In this document: one piece after another, positions 33,579 through 46,093 of the stretch
Position numbering within the stretch: position 1 is the stretch's first letter
Layout of the letters: each line of letters starts with the position of its first letter
Source: Vermamoeba vermiformis
Taxonomy: Eukaryota; Tubulinea; Echinamoebida
Length of the DNA stretch: 64,000 nucleotides
Direction of reading: 5' to 3'
Assembly (NCBI GenBank): GCA_045837725.1
Contig: JBEWZL010000061.1
Coordinates: forward strand, 1-64,000
Translations under genes and position numbers: made by a program
Notes under the pieces: generated by a model
Told to the model about the DNA's origin: nothing
The model's input: only the letters and a program-made list of their open reading frames with translations
The model's database searches: none

Positions 33579-36028
33579 ATGAAAGTCAGTATTTGTATAG
33601 TACTTACTTTAGTTTTATCCTGCTTATTGAACTTCGTGGCAGGTAAGCAAAAAGATACTCTCCATTATCAGCTTACTTACTTTTATGTTATTGTAGCCTC
33701 AAAAGCAGATGATATTCGGGCATTCGATGAGTGGTATCAAGGTAATAACCTGTTTTAATTCATTTATTTAATTTTTAAAGATTTTTCGAACGTTGTTCAC
33801 GGGATCCTGCAGGAAATAATTCAGTAACAAGTAAATAATAATGTTTATTCAATTTTAGGCATAAATCATAATGAAAAAGTTCGCTTGGAGATGATCGATG
33901 ACGAGCCTGGATTTATCGCGACCGGAAATCTGCTTCACGTAAGCCCTTTTGTCCCTAAAATAACTTGATATCGATACCAAAAATAGCTTATAATATAAAT
34001 ACCGCAAATTTAACAAATATTTGTACTCAGAGTGAGATGGCGCTTATAACTCCTTATGAAGTTTTCATTTCGTCAGAAACTGTAAGTAAACCAAACCATA
34101 ATTATATAAATAGCATTCATATTGCTGTAAAGCTTAATTTTACAATAATAATGCGTATCGATACGCATCCGGATTCGTGACGTGTCAATCGGAAACTCGC
34201 TTTCTAAAAGTTATTTCTGCTCGTGTAGGTTGAAAATGACGCAGTATTAGGAGATGTTATAGAAGATATTTATGACGAGAACGAGGATGATCAGTTGAAG
34301 CCAGTTCAATTGGATGCGCTCTACGTTTACTATCTCTACCACAAATTCTGCGATAAAGATCCAAAATTTATGTGGAGATTATATTTTAAAGCCTTACCTG
34401 ACCATTATGATACGACCTTATTCTTCAGCAAGGAAGATATCGAGCAACTGAAAGGATCTGTTATTTACGGTAAGTCTTAACTCTTCAATTTTTTAAATAA
34501 GGCAAGCTAATAATGGTATTATATAGAGGCCGCTATTGAAGAAAGAAAATTCGTCGATGAAAAATTCCAATACTTGAAGGAAAAGTTGTTCGATGTAAGC
34601 ACTTTTAGGGGCATAAAATCGTCCCGTAAAAACTAAGTATTACCAAATATAGAAAAATCCTGAAGTATTCGGCGAGTGCAAGCCTACTTTGCAACAATTT
34701 AAGTGGAGTTACGCGACAGTAACGGCGCGCAAGGTCGATTTGGTGCACGCGAACAAAAATACCAAAAAAGAACGAAAATTCGTTGCTGTGGCTCCGTACT
34801 TTGATTTTATGCGCCATTATCCTTTCCCAAAGGTACATAATCACCCATACTATACTTATTAATATATCTAATACTCACATATTAATACTAAAAGGTTGAA
34901 TGGGGCTACAGTGCTTCAACTTCAACTTTGCATTGCGAAGCCCACGAGAACGTTCGCAAAGGTCAAGAAGTGTTCAGATTGTACGACGAACTGTCAAACT
35001 CTGAACTGCTCAAACAACAAGGTACATCACCGAGACACGAGGGTCATATTAATACCAGGTCCTAATTATTCGTGTTGTAGGTTACATTCTCGAAGAAAAT
35101 TCATACAATGCAGTGTTGTTCGATCACGATCTGTTTGTCGTTGACAAAAAAGATCCCGAGCACGAGAAGAAACAACAAGCCGTCAACGAGAAATTAAAGT
35201 ACGTACTCAAAAATTTTTAATATCGAACCAGTATTATATGATAGACTTTACCAAGCAAGCGATCATTTTTTATGAAATTGTGGTTGTATTTTCTATCGTA
35301 GTAATTTTTTTTTCCAAATTAGGCAAGTGAAATATTTGCGATTGCTCGATGGAGGCCTGTCCCAAGAACTATTTGACATTGCAAAAACCATCGGAGGCAA
35401 GTCCGATAAGAGCAGCGATTCAGTGGACACGATGTACCATGCATTTATGTTCTTGGAGAAGTTGTGCGAAAGAAAATTGAGCCAATATCCGACCACTCTT
35501 GAGGTACGACTTTTGACACCTGGATCTGTCAACCCAAATGTCAAATTGGTTTGATATTTATAACATTATATCAAGCCCTGAGATACTACCTAAATATGCC
35601 AATGATACTAATATGGGTCGTATTAGGAAGATGAAAAGTTCTTTGAAAGTGATGCATTCGAAGAGTTAACCTCGCGAGCCAAAAACGCGCGAACGGTCGT
35701 CATGGAAGAGAAAAAGATTCTGACGACGATGAAAGAAGAATTCAATACTTTGGCACGCAAGAAATTAAACGAGGCCAAGAAGCGAGGTATTGCCATTGAT
35801 CTGAAGGATGAATTGTAAGATCTACCAACTTTTTTGCGGTTCGATAAATTGTTATTTTATACTTTTTAATTACTACGAATATTATTTTGCATTGCATTTC
35901 AATTGACTTATCTCAACGCTTGTTTGTTCTCCCGAGCTAGTGAAGCAGTAGATCGATCTGGAGCAAAAGAATTTTCAAATGACATATCAGAGGAAGTACA
36001 AAGTTATTATAAGCCGTACAATTCATAA
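33579..36028 (+). CDS. SET/Rubisco-LSMT-like protein with ER signal peptide
   Basis: Twelve exons: 33579-33642, 33697-33741, 33859-33938, 34031-34081, 34229-34469, 34527-34594, 34653-34832, 34895-35021, 35081-35198, 35323-35503, 35627-35814 and 35941-36028, 476 aa. The N-terminus MKVSICIVLTLVLSCLLNFV is a signal peptide. The body follows the SETD3/SETD6/LSMT pattern: WSYATVTARKV, then VAPYFDFMRHYPF where the family has a PFFDMLNH core, then EVFRLYDELSNSELLKQQGY, the characteristic end of the SET domain. A helical substrate-binding domain with a lysine-rich coiled coil follows. Family members methylate lysine or histidine on proteins. Here the conserved Asn of the NH core is replaced (RH) and the protein enters the secretory pathway, so activity is doubtful. 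Confidence 0.78.
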
Positions 36029-36180
36029 AATCAACTTTTCGTGGCCTCATTGCAAGCGACACTAAGGAAAAGAAAGCGCGTCAAACAGTTGTCAGCTTGA
36101 CACGTCCTTGTGAATTGAGGGGCAAAAAGCCGACCCAAGATTTTCATCAATTATTTTTAATTCTTCATTATTAGAGCACA

Positions 36181-37106
36181 ATGAAAGCCAAAATATTTTT
36201 GTTGGTTGCGATCTGGTTAGTTACGATCCAAGTTTGTCTTGGTCAGCAGTTCCAAAGCGCTATTACGTACAGCGACAGCAGCTGTACCGAAGAAATTGGC
36301 ATATCATTAACCTTCCTTGTAAGCATTCTTCTTGGATCTAATCCGTAAATCCGCGGATTTAATTGAACATAAAATAACTAAAAAAACGGAAAATAGATCA
36401 TTTAATTGGTGAGTTTGTAGGACACATGCACGCCGCAAAACTGCACAGAGTTCGAACAAACGCCTGGTCAATTCTACAAAGTCGAATGTTCTGACGGGAT
36501 GCCAGCCGTCCCAGAATCTTTCTTCTCCGTATATTGGTATGGAACATGCAACGACAATTCTGCTCAGTTAATCGCTGGAGGTAAAAATAAACAATTGAGA
36601 GTCAATCCGATCTGACTTTTTTGTTAGTTTCGCCCGGAAAATGCGTAACTCTAAAAGACTTCTTCTCGCTAAGAGCTTCTAACTGTTACTTGAATGGCAC
36701 ACTTTTTGATTTTGGTCTCTTTGCCAACTGTTCTACCCAAGACAGCCAATCCACTTACAATATTCCGCAACGAACTCCTGAAACCATGTGCTATACGCTT
36801 ACCTTGAGCGCTGGATCTTTAAGTTTCATTGGCGCGTGTCCAACACAAGTGGCAGAATCACCAAGCAGCACTCCTACGGATTCACCCACATCCACTCCTG
36901 TGCTTTTGACACCGAACAGCACTCCTGCACTAGTAACACCATCGGATCTATCTCCGAGCACTAGTCCTAATAGTCAACCTATTACTTCAGCACCGGTTGC
37001 CAAAACCACTGACACGCCGTCTAATTTTCAAGTTAGCGGTGCACCAATCAAACTTAATGCCCTCACTATGCTCTGCTTGACCGTTGTTATCTCAGTTTTC
37101 CTCTAA
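36181..37106 (+). CDS. secreted Cys-rich, mucin-like GPI-type protein
   Basis: Exons are 36181-36318, 36421-36580 and 36628-37106, 258 aa. A signal peptide (MKAKIFLLVAIWLVTIQVCLG) is followed by a Cys-rich domain with about ten cysteines. A Ser/Thr/Pro stalk follows, made of imperfect TSTP / TPNSTP / SPSTSPNS repeats (about 185-235), a typical O-glycosylated spacer. The protein ends in a hydrophobic GPI-type tail (LTMLCLTVVISVFL). This points to a cell-surface protein. I do not recognise the Cys-rich domain. Its stop is only 40 bp from the stop of the converging sialate esterase gene. Confidence 0.75.
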
Positions 37107-37146
37107 TAAATACTTTGGTTGGACTAAACTCCTTTACTCTGCTTTT

Positions 37147-39059
37147 TTAGTTGTTGAAAGGCATAGCAAAAGGACGAGCGGGGATGCCGTAAGAGTTATA
37201 AACGGTAATCAGAGGCCAGTTTGCAAATCCGTATCTTCAAGAAACAATTAGTCTCCTTGAGGTCATATACAACGAACAAGTCCTACCTGAGTGTAACAGG
37301 GCCTTGACCAGTTTGCAAGGAGAACTGAAGCGAGACGCCTTGGCTGCCTGACGGAATAACTTTCAAGGGCTGAATAGCTTGACCATCAGATGCCACGAGA
37401 TCAAAGCCATTGCAGTTACGAGTGTCAATGGAGGTGGGGCACGTGGCTGTGGTGAACGCCAAGCCGACACCTTGAGTGTCAAATGTCACTACGATCGCGA
37501 GCTGAGGAGCTTCAGTGATGACTTGAATGGACAGAGGAACAGGGCCAGTGTACCAAGTAGCAGAAGATGAGCCGTAAATCATCGTGTCAGCGACTGCAGA
37601 GTGTCAATACACGTGCGTGAACTATGACACGTTACGTACTGTACAGCATACGAGAAGCAATAGTTGCCTTATCACGAGGATGAATGTTGCCGGTGTCTGA
37701 GGCCAAGTCTCCCTAAACACGTGTCAGATAAATAAACTTTTTGATCGGATCGTTGTTCTTACGAGATCGACAGCGGTAGCCATACCAACGTTAACGAGTC
37801 CAGTAGCGACTTCTTGCTTAAGTCTCATGGAGGGCAATGAGGTAAAATCGTTCAATCCTTGAGTGTAGGCGGCAAGCTGAACAAACATAAACGGGAAGTT
37901 GGGGTTTGTAGCCATATTCCAACGAGCTCGCCAGTCAGCAATCATGCCTGGAAAAACGCACGCGTAAAGATTTTCACCGCCGGGATACACGTTGGATTCG
38001 GCTTGGTACCACAAAGCACCCTTAATTTGCATCTTCAAGAGCGGAACAATCATCGCGTTGTACAGGACTGAAGGCTGGTTCGGGTTAGGGCCGCGGCTGC
38101 CTTTCTTGGAGAACTTTGCCACGTCAACACCGGCGTTGTGGGCCACGTGATCGCGCTTAACATTGCAAGTCTTCAATACATTAGGTGCACTCCAAGCTTG
38201 AACGTAAGTGCTTCGAGATCAGTTAGTAAAAAAAGCGAAATTTCAAAATTGTAACTTACCCTCCCCAGTTAGATGAAACTAAACCAATAGGGATGCCGTA
38301 CTTGATGTGGATTTGTTTGCCGTAGTACCAGCACAAAGACGAGAAATAAGTCCAAGGTCTGCCACCTACGGTACCATTGGATGCGACTTGCCAGCGTTGT
38401 TCAATAGTGGCGAAGTTAGCAAGAGGGACCTGTGAGATAGTGTCCTGGCCGACAGTAAAGACACGAATGTAAGGGTATTGATCGGCCTTGGCGATTTCAG
38501 TCGTTGCTAAATGCGGAAATGTCAGCGGATGCACAATTGCAATTTACCCGAGTTATTTTACCGTTGAAAGTAGAGCTGACGGTCATTTGCATATTTGATT
38601 GACCACTGCAGACATAGACGTCGCCAAAGAGAACATTGTTAAGTGTAACATTGTTGCCTGAGGCTGATGAGACGTCAATTCTGTAAGATTGGAATGACGC
38701 CTAAAAATAAAATCAAGTCAAAAAGATATTTGTTAATAATTATGATTACTTCAATTAAATTAAGCGTAATTATTATTCATAACCTTAAAAATATAAGAAA
38801 TTACCTGTGTTGGTGGCAGATCTAAACTCCACAAATTGTTTCCAAACTCATCCAGCGCTGAGGTGACTGTGTAGCTTTGGCCGTTGAATTTGATGCGTAC
38901 AACTTCGCCCAAAGCGCTTGTCCAACCCCATATTCTTGCGGAAGCAGGGCTTGATTGCAAAACCATATTCGATCCCAACGAATCCGATACTAAGGGCAAA
39001 GCAGAGGCCCCTAAGTACAAACCAAGCAAAGACAGTGCTACAAAAATTGACGAACGCAT
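37147..39059 (-). CDS. sialate O-acetylesterase (SGNH-type), secreted
   Basis: Exons are 39059-38805, 38700-38562, 38506-38260, 38210-37763, 37712-37640, 37593-37287 and 37234-37147, 518 aa, the usual family length. A signal peptide (MRSSIFVALSLLGLYLGASA) leads. The family order is complete: FGDVYVCSGQSNMQM with the nucleophile Ser in GQSNM, IGLVSSNWGGTYVQAWS, GALWYQAESN (the block III region), and the catalytic Asp/His block GDLASDTGNIHPRDK, followed by the beta-rich C-terminal part ending YGFANWPLITVYNS. Sialate O-acetylesterases remove acetyl groups from sialic acids. Many free-living relatives act on other acetylated glycans, so the natural substrate may be food-derived carbohydrate. It is secreted or lysosomal. 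Confidence 0.93.
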
Positions 39060-39311
39060 GTTGCTTGTCTTTACTAAAGTAACAAAAATGAGCGTCCGTC
39101 ATTGAGAGAAAATGTCCCTCAAACCGGACGCAGATCGTTATCTGTTGTGAGTTTTTTGTCCTCAACGTACTTAAGGTCCTATACTTATCTTATAGCGCAT
39201 CTATTCAAGGCTAGATCGGTCGAATGGCGAAGGCAATGGTCAAGTTTGTATTTTTCGTTATTTTACTCAAAATTTGTTGTGCATCACCACACTTAAGGCT
39301 ACAATAAAACA

Positions 39312-39530
39312 ATGTCAAGCAATCAAATACCCGAAGATCCAACCGCGAATTTCTACAAAATGATTGATAAGAGCTTGGAAGAGATGCGAGCAAACTATCG
39401 GCGCCAAATCCTTGAGACGATGCATCAACGGAAAGTAGAGTCAGATATAATGTTTGGCGACTTGCAAATGCGCGTACAAGGTCTCAATTTAAGCAAGAAC
39501 AACGCTGGTAATGAAATGGACATGAAGTAA
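39312..39530 (+). CDS. small 72-aa coiled-coil protein
   Basis: A single-exon frame starting MSSNQIPEDPTANFYKMIDK. It is predicted as one long amphipathic helix (SLEEMRANYRRQILETMHQ) with a polar C-terminus. A stop and an AATAAA-like signal follow. Small single-helix proteins of this kind are often subunits of tethering or respiratory complexes, but I do not recognise it. Possibly an intron near the 3' end is missed. Confidence 0.5.
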   Translation: MSSNQIPEDPTANFYKMIDKSLEEMRANYRRQILETMHQRKVESDIMFGDLQMRVQGLNLSKNNAGNEMDMK

Positions 39531-39785
39531 ATCCAATTTTTTTTGTGGAATTGCTCATAAGCAATTTATTTTGATAGTACTATCAATGTAAATATATATT
39601 ATAATTTTTGTAAATAAAATTATGCCCGTATGCGATTTTAAATCAATTTTTAAAAAAGGCGCGATCAAGTTACTTAATGGGGTAGGGCCCTACAATCGTA
39701 CATCCACAAGTTACTAACAATAATATTACTATGGCCACTATATATTCTTTACGTTATTTGAAACTAGATCTTCCGATCGAATTTA

Positions 39786-41985
39786 CTAACAATTTACAAA
39801 GTCGAGCAAGAAGCCAACAACGTTCTTAACATCGTTAGTCGCTGTTAATGCAAGTTGCTCGCAGAAGTTTCCAAGCCATATATCGCGAGTAGATTTGAGT
39901 TTAATAGCTTTGAACTTGGATGCAGCGTCGTTTAGAAACTCGTCGAAATCCGCTCGAACAGGTTCCAAAAATTTTAATGCCCTATCATCCTCCGTACCTA
40001 AATTCTTGTAGCAGAATTTGTTTTGGCCAACGAGAAGGTGCGGCAAGCTCTTCACTAATGTTTTAAATCGTTCATCGTACACGCGTTGAACGTAAGCTTT
40101 GGCGCTACCTAATAATATAACACAATGTTACTAGCCATATTCGACATAAGAATACATCTATAGTTGATGGCAATAACAGTATTAGAGCATATATATACTT
40201 ACCAGTTCCGTAGACGGTGTCAATTAGTTGCTCCAAGTACTGCCGTGACGCGAGTACAAATTGTTCGGGGGTCCAAGACTTCTTCAAAGGCAGAGGCTTT
40301 CTCATCACGCCATGCATGGACCTGCTCACTAGCATTAATTTATACTCGATAAGATGATGAGTGTAAGGCTTACCTTGATTCATTTACGAAGGTCCAAACT
40401 GACACTGACATGCTGAGTTCTAACGCTGACACGTGATGGAACCACATCGGTGGCAAGTAGAGCACATCACCTGGTTCAAGAATGGCCTGGAATGTACTAG
40501 TATTAAGTTCAGTTTTATTGTGTCAGTGTACGTACCTCGACGGCCTTGGCGTTCTTGAACTCTGGGAATGCCTCGTAGTCAATATTGTCGATATCAACTT
40601 GGCTCTGTTGAGCGCCAGGATGCAAGAACGGGAACAAATACAAATTAGACGCCTGGTCGGGTGAAAACAAAATGAATCTAAGGATTGGATTAGCACTGCC
40701 GTCAATACAGAACTGGCTCGAAGTACGTACCTCTTCTTGCCATACAGTTGCACGTAGAAGTTGTAGAAAATGTCGTAGTGCGAGAATGTAGTTGCACCAC
40801 CGGGGCCAATCCACACGTTAGTCCATCGGTGCAAATGACTGTCTTCTAACTTGAACGATGAGTTCTTAATCTGGAGACACGAGATGGTTAGAAGGTTGTA
40901 CTTGGGTTAACAATATTAACGTACCATGAACGGTTCTAGTGGGTAAAAGTCGTTATATAGATCGCCAAAATCGTTCGCTGAAGCAGAGTAATAGAAGTAT
41001 TCTTTGTAGGGAGGATTGGCGACTTTCTTGAAAAATTCAGCCGACGTCATATCAACCCGACCAAAAGTATTCCTATTGCAGAAATTTATTAATTATATGA
41101 TATAATTATAATGCTTATATTTGTATTATTACTTTTGGTACTCATCGATGATGCCTGTAATGTTCGATAATGGATGATCGTTCTTAAAATACGTAAACGT
41201 TCTGTTGTAATGGTGTTGTACTCCTATTATATCAATAAGCTCTGTAATGTATAATAACAATATATAATTACCATGAAATGTTTTAACTTTCTTTTCAATG
41301 TATTTTGGACTCCAAACTTTCATCGCCCTCCATTGATCTGCGGGTGTATTGCGAATAATAAGGGGCTCTCCCTTCGAAACGACCTAAAACATTATTAATA
41401 ATATTCTTATAATACTAGATAATTGTTCGACGTACATCTAAAGCAAAGTCGTCATCAAAATCTTCAGGATCGTCGAGTACTATCCTCTTAACTTGCCCTG
41501 TAATGAAAGGATACTCCGGTTGGATTTCCTTTCGCCTAAATATGGCAAATTTAGCATTAGCAAGGAATATGAATCGATAGACGAACCATTTGGCGAGCGG
41601 ATCTTCTTGCTTTAGCCACGAAGAGGCAAAATAGCCAATACCCATCGCAATAAAAAATACCACCAAAGTAACATTTATTGGCGATGTACTATAGAATAAA
41701 TTAGATAGCGAAACGAAATGGATAGAAATACAGCAAGTTCATGAAAGATTTTCGAAGCCAAAATTAATTTCGTAAATTAATATTTTGTTTTTTAAATATG
41801 GGCACGAATAAAGTTAAGTTATATCCGAGAAAGATTGGATTAATCTATTGCAGTTTGTGTCAGAGCGATCAGGCCACGTTGACTTACCGCTTCAGTATCA
41901 CTTCCTCTCTAGAAGCATTTGATTTATTCTCTTTTTTATTGTCATTATTTTTATCTTTCGTCTTATCGACTTTTTTGCGTTGCAT
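39786..41985 (-). CDS. membrane-anchored JmjC-domain oxygenase
   Basis: Exons are 41985-41888, 41688-41436, 41383-41272, 41223-41133, 41072-40925, 40870-40731, 40677-40536, 40486-40374, 40321-40203 and 40108-39786, 512 aa. The N-terminus is Lys/Asn-rich and is followed by one transmembrane helix (INVTLVVFFIAMGIGYFA), so the catalytic part should be in the ER lumen or outside the cell. The JmjC/cupin core is complete: the Fe ligands H and D in TTFSHYDIFYNFYVQLYGKK, and the distal His in LYLPPMWFHHVSA. Relatives (HIF1AN/JMJD-type) are Fe(II)/2-oxoglutarate hydroxylases of proteins. An alternative acceptor at 41241 would add six residues. The start was placed in an upstream exon because its donor and phase restore the membrane helix. 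Confidence 0.85.
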
Positions 41986-42381
41986 CCTGTCGTGTTCTCG
42001 CGCGAACAAAAATTTTATTCATTTAATTATTTGTTTCGGTCAATACATCTTCTCCAACGAAGAACTTATAATACCACAAGACGAGATATCAATTTGGAGG
42101 TACGCAAACAAGCCCAGATAGATCGGATCGGATCTTCACGGGTTTTTTACCCACAGCGCTAATAATTAAATTTTATTATTGTCATCATCTGTAAATTATT
42201 GATGCTAGCAATTGATCGTAATATAAAATAACGTAGTATTTTTGCAATTTTTTTTCGATCGCATCTTAATTTTCTCCTTATTATCCTCATTCCAGTCATT
42301 ATCAACGCAATAATTTTTATTGTAATAATTATGAATATGGTTTACAATCCTTTAAAAGCTAATTTTCTTTGGTGTTGTTAG
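41986..42381. other. AT-rich intergenic region between divergent genes
   Basis: About 400 bp shared upstream region of the JmjC and PPR genes. It holds a run of clustered GATC sites (GATCGGATCGGATC near 42120). No gene is seen. Confidence 0.45.
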
Positions 42382-44203
42382 ATGAGTTTAGCCCGATCCA
42401 CGATCAGAATTGCCTCTAGGAGGTCATTTTTCGCCGCGAAAATCAACATTAATAATACAACAACCCTATTCAAGTCACACAAACGTAAAAAATCAACGAA
42501 TCCACTCGTCAGTTTATTGATCCAGTCAAACACATATGTCAACAACGCGAAAATTATGCCTTCAAGCAGCAAAAACCACGCACTCAGCAAGTTACGTTGA
42601 TTCCTGCCGGCAAAACCAACGAAGAAAAACTACAAAGCATTAAAGAAATACTCCGAAAAGCTGACACTCTGCCCGCTTACCAAGTCGACGCTTTCATATG
42701 GCGCATCCTTCGTGATTGGAAACTCGTTATTGAGCCCGATTCAGAAGCGTTCAACTTGATTCTGCGATTCTTTTCGTCAAAAGGCAACCGAACTGCAGTA
42801 CGCCAAGTATTTGATATGGTACGTCCAAGCTGGATCTGGCAATACTCACTTAGTTCTTGAATTCTCGTGCTAATATGTATCCTTCGTTACAGATGCTCGA
42901 GAAGAGGCTTCAACCAAGTACTGAATCATTCAATCACATTCTTGCGGCCTATTCCGCGAGTGGCACAGATATTTCAACAGGCATGGTTCATTCTATTCTT
43001 TCCGAAATGAAGCGCATGAACGTTCCTTTCGACAACGATACTTATTTGGCAGCACTCGAATTGTTTTGCAGAGTTGGAGCTGAGGTACGTAGCGCTACGT
43101 ACTTCGATGACGATAGTTTGGCTAATTCGAGCCTCATTCTAATAGGATACCATTAGCGAGTTCAAATCGCTCATCAAATCGAAGAACATCAAATCGTCGT
43201 TGATTTATTCGCACGAGTTAACGCACCGTATCAAAAAACACCAATTAAATAGAATCATCCCTCTGTTTCGAAGAATCTGTTGCAGAAGGAACGCCCATGG
43301 TGATCGAAGATTGGCGCAGAGGACTCAAGGCCCTGCTTCCGCTCACTGATAAGTTTAAAGAGTAAGCAGCGTTTCAATTAATCTCTCGTCTACGCGTTAC
43401 ATGAAAACGTTTACTGTCGAGCTATCGCGTGTATTAACGGCTGCATAATAGACTTTGGCAATTTGGCGTTGAAAAGATGAAGTTGGCTCCAGATGCGTTT
43501 TCTTTTGGCATGAGACAAGACAGTCTGTTACTCGGTCGTGACGGACAAGGAGCCTTCAATATTCTTTCTGAAATGACTGCTGCTGGAGTTGAGCCGAACT
43601 CTGGTCACTATGGACGAGCAATAATGGGATTGGTATGTCACAGGAAGCTGCTGACCCGAGTGGATCCGCACATCTAACAATATTCTATTTAACAGCCAGT
43701 TGAAGAGGCTCAAGCCTTTGTAAAAAAGATTAAAGTAAGTACCATACACTGCACGAATACGGGTATTAACTGGCTAACAGGAAGAAAAGCCGGAGTTAGT
43801 TGACGGAAAGTTCCTGTCGGGCTTGATCTACAACCTCGAATACAACAAGCAGTTCGATAAGTTAGAAGAACTCTATAACTCAATTCCCGACGTCTATCAC
43901 TATAAGATTGACGACACTATCACCGCTTCGTACTTGGCCTGCTCGATGCGTTACGATCTTTTCGTTGGATTGGCTACGTACCTTCAATTAAGACAAAACA
44001 AAATCAAAGTATCAACTGGTGTGGCAGCTGACTTAATCAATCAGTTAATAAACACTGGCAAGTTGGATGCCGGAAAGCTGCCTGACGAAGTCCGCGAAGA
44101 TCTGTCACACGACAAGCTCAACAAAAACTTCCTACCAACGCTCGATAAAATGGCAAAAGCACTCCTCACAAAGAAATTAGAGAAAGCCTCTAAGTCATCG
44201 TAG
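42382..44203 (+). CDS. mitochondrial pentatricopeptide-repeat protein
   Basis: Exons are 42382-42507, 42570-42818, 42893-43084, 43146-43227, 43274-43361, 43452-43632, 43696-43734 and 43781-44203, 459 aa. The N-terminus MSLARSTIRIASRRSFFAAK is rich in Arg and Ser and lacks acids, as in a mitochondrial presequence. PPR units follow: EAFNLILRFFSSKGNRTAVR, ESFNHILAAYSASG, DTYLAALELFCRVG, and QGAFNILSEMTAAGVEPNSG. PPR proteins bind organellar RNA and act in its processing or translation. The first intron (donor GTCAGT) is the least certain, because it is needed to connect the presequence to the repeats. The 46-nt intron at 43228-43273 is unusually short. Confidence 0.82.
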
Positions 44204-44469
44204 GCTCGCGAAATAAAATTGTTTTTGATAAATCGTGAAAAACGAACATCAGATCTTGCCGCAAGTCTTTGCAAGCAGTTTCCTTTGCTTGCAATCGCTA
44301 TTATAGTCCTTATCTTTCAAATATGTTTGCACTGCGTAACCTCTCGCACTTTTGTACCATTCGACTCAATTCAAGCACTTATTGAGTTCATTTAGTCGAG
44401 CGATGAGTCGCTCTCGATGGACGAGACTGGCTAGTCAAAGATAAGTCAACGTGAAAATGACGCTTTCTC

Positions 44470-44474
44470 ATTGG
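44470..44474 (-). promoter_or_regulatory. CCAAT box upstream of histone H3
   Basis: The + strand reads ATTGG (followed by TCA), an inverted CCAAT box about 230 bp before the H3 ATG. A second copy lies 110 bp downstream. Paired CCAAT boxes are common in histone promoters. Confidence 0.45.
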
Positions 44475-44583
44475 TCAAAACTTTCGACGATTTGCTAAAA
44501 ATGGAGAAAAAACTGGGTTCACAAAGCCAAAAGTACCGAACATCGCTAACTACGGAAACCGACCTCACAATAGGCGATCGCTG

Positions 44584-44588
44584 ATTGG
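44584..44588 (-). promoter_or_regulatory. second CCAAT box upstream of histone H3
   Basis: ATTGGCT on the + strand, about 116 bp before the ATG, in the same inverted orientation as the upstream copy. Confidence 0.45.
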
Positions 44589-44703
44589 CTGGAAAAAAAT
44601 GGCTGTTCAAGCTGGGAAATCTCCCAGGTCTAGCGCAAGAACAAAAACCAAAATTTGCGATGTAACTTCATTCAACTTTTTTCAAGCAGACAAACGAACA
44701 CAA

Positions 44704-45479
<776 letters not shown>

Positions 45480-45564
45480 ATTCATTGGTAATCGATGATT
45501 TGTTCCAAAGACACGCCAATACATTGGCACTTTGTTATATTAATGTATAGAATAATAGTCAAGT

Positions 45565-45593
45565 TCACGAAGGCTAGAGTAAGATCTTCGTGA
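45565..45593 (+). other. hairpin in the H3 3' flank
   Basis: A perfect 8-bp inverted repeat, TCACGAAG ... CTTCGTGA, with a 13-nt loop. It is extendable to about 10 bp with a G-U pair. It begins 86 nt after the H3 stop and before the AATAAA at about 45672. It is not the canonical metazoan histone stem-loop sequence. Confidence 0.5.
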
Positions 45594-46093
45594 GCTTCCT
45601 TCCAATTTGCCGTGATTTTGCACGCAGATCGTCTGTGTGTTTTGTCACGGTGAATATAAATATTAAAAAAACAATAAAGACAATTTTTTTTTACGACGGT
45701 GTCCGGCCTTGTTTGATTTCAGATTCACTTGCTAGTAGGATGTGTACCCAGATCGGGTTACCATAATTTCGGCAGGCCCACCCTGCATAACGTTGTGATA
45801 CAGTTTGTATTGTAGGCAAATATGCCTTTTCTGATTCAGCCTAATTTTCTAACTTCGGCAAGGTTATGGTGATCAGAACTAAATCCGGACACAAATTCAA
45901 GGATGTATCAATATTTTTCGCGGGACCGCCGCGACTCGAATTTAGTGGGGCTTTGCGTCGCACCAACGAGCAGGGTCAAATAGTCCCAATTTCCAAAAAA
46001 GGACTTTTGGGACCTAAACTTCGTCACGAGCGGCAGCGCTTTGTCAACATTTTGCGTGAACAGAGCGCAACAAGTCTGCTGAATATTTATACA

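Noticed and set aside
41242-41271. 30-nt intron in the JmjC gene
   Set aside because: An alternative in-frame acceptor 18 nt further on gives a 48-nt intron, which fits the intron sizes seen elsewhere.
41798-42162. + strand frames over the first exon of the JmjC gene
   Set aside because: They lie antisense to exon 1 and intron 1, whose donor and phase restore the membrane helix of the JmjC protein.
44599-44703. N-terminal extension of histone H3 from an upstream in-frame ATG
   Set aside because: H3 begins [11 protein letters not shown] in all eukaryotes. The extension lies in the promoter and leader.
45866-46093. 76-residue N-terminal extension of the desaturase
   Set aside because: Open and in frame, but without recognisable content. 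The ATG at 46094 gives a family-like length. Not fully excluded.
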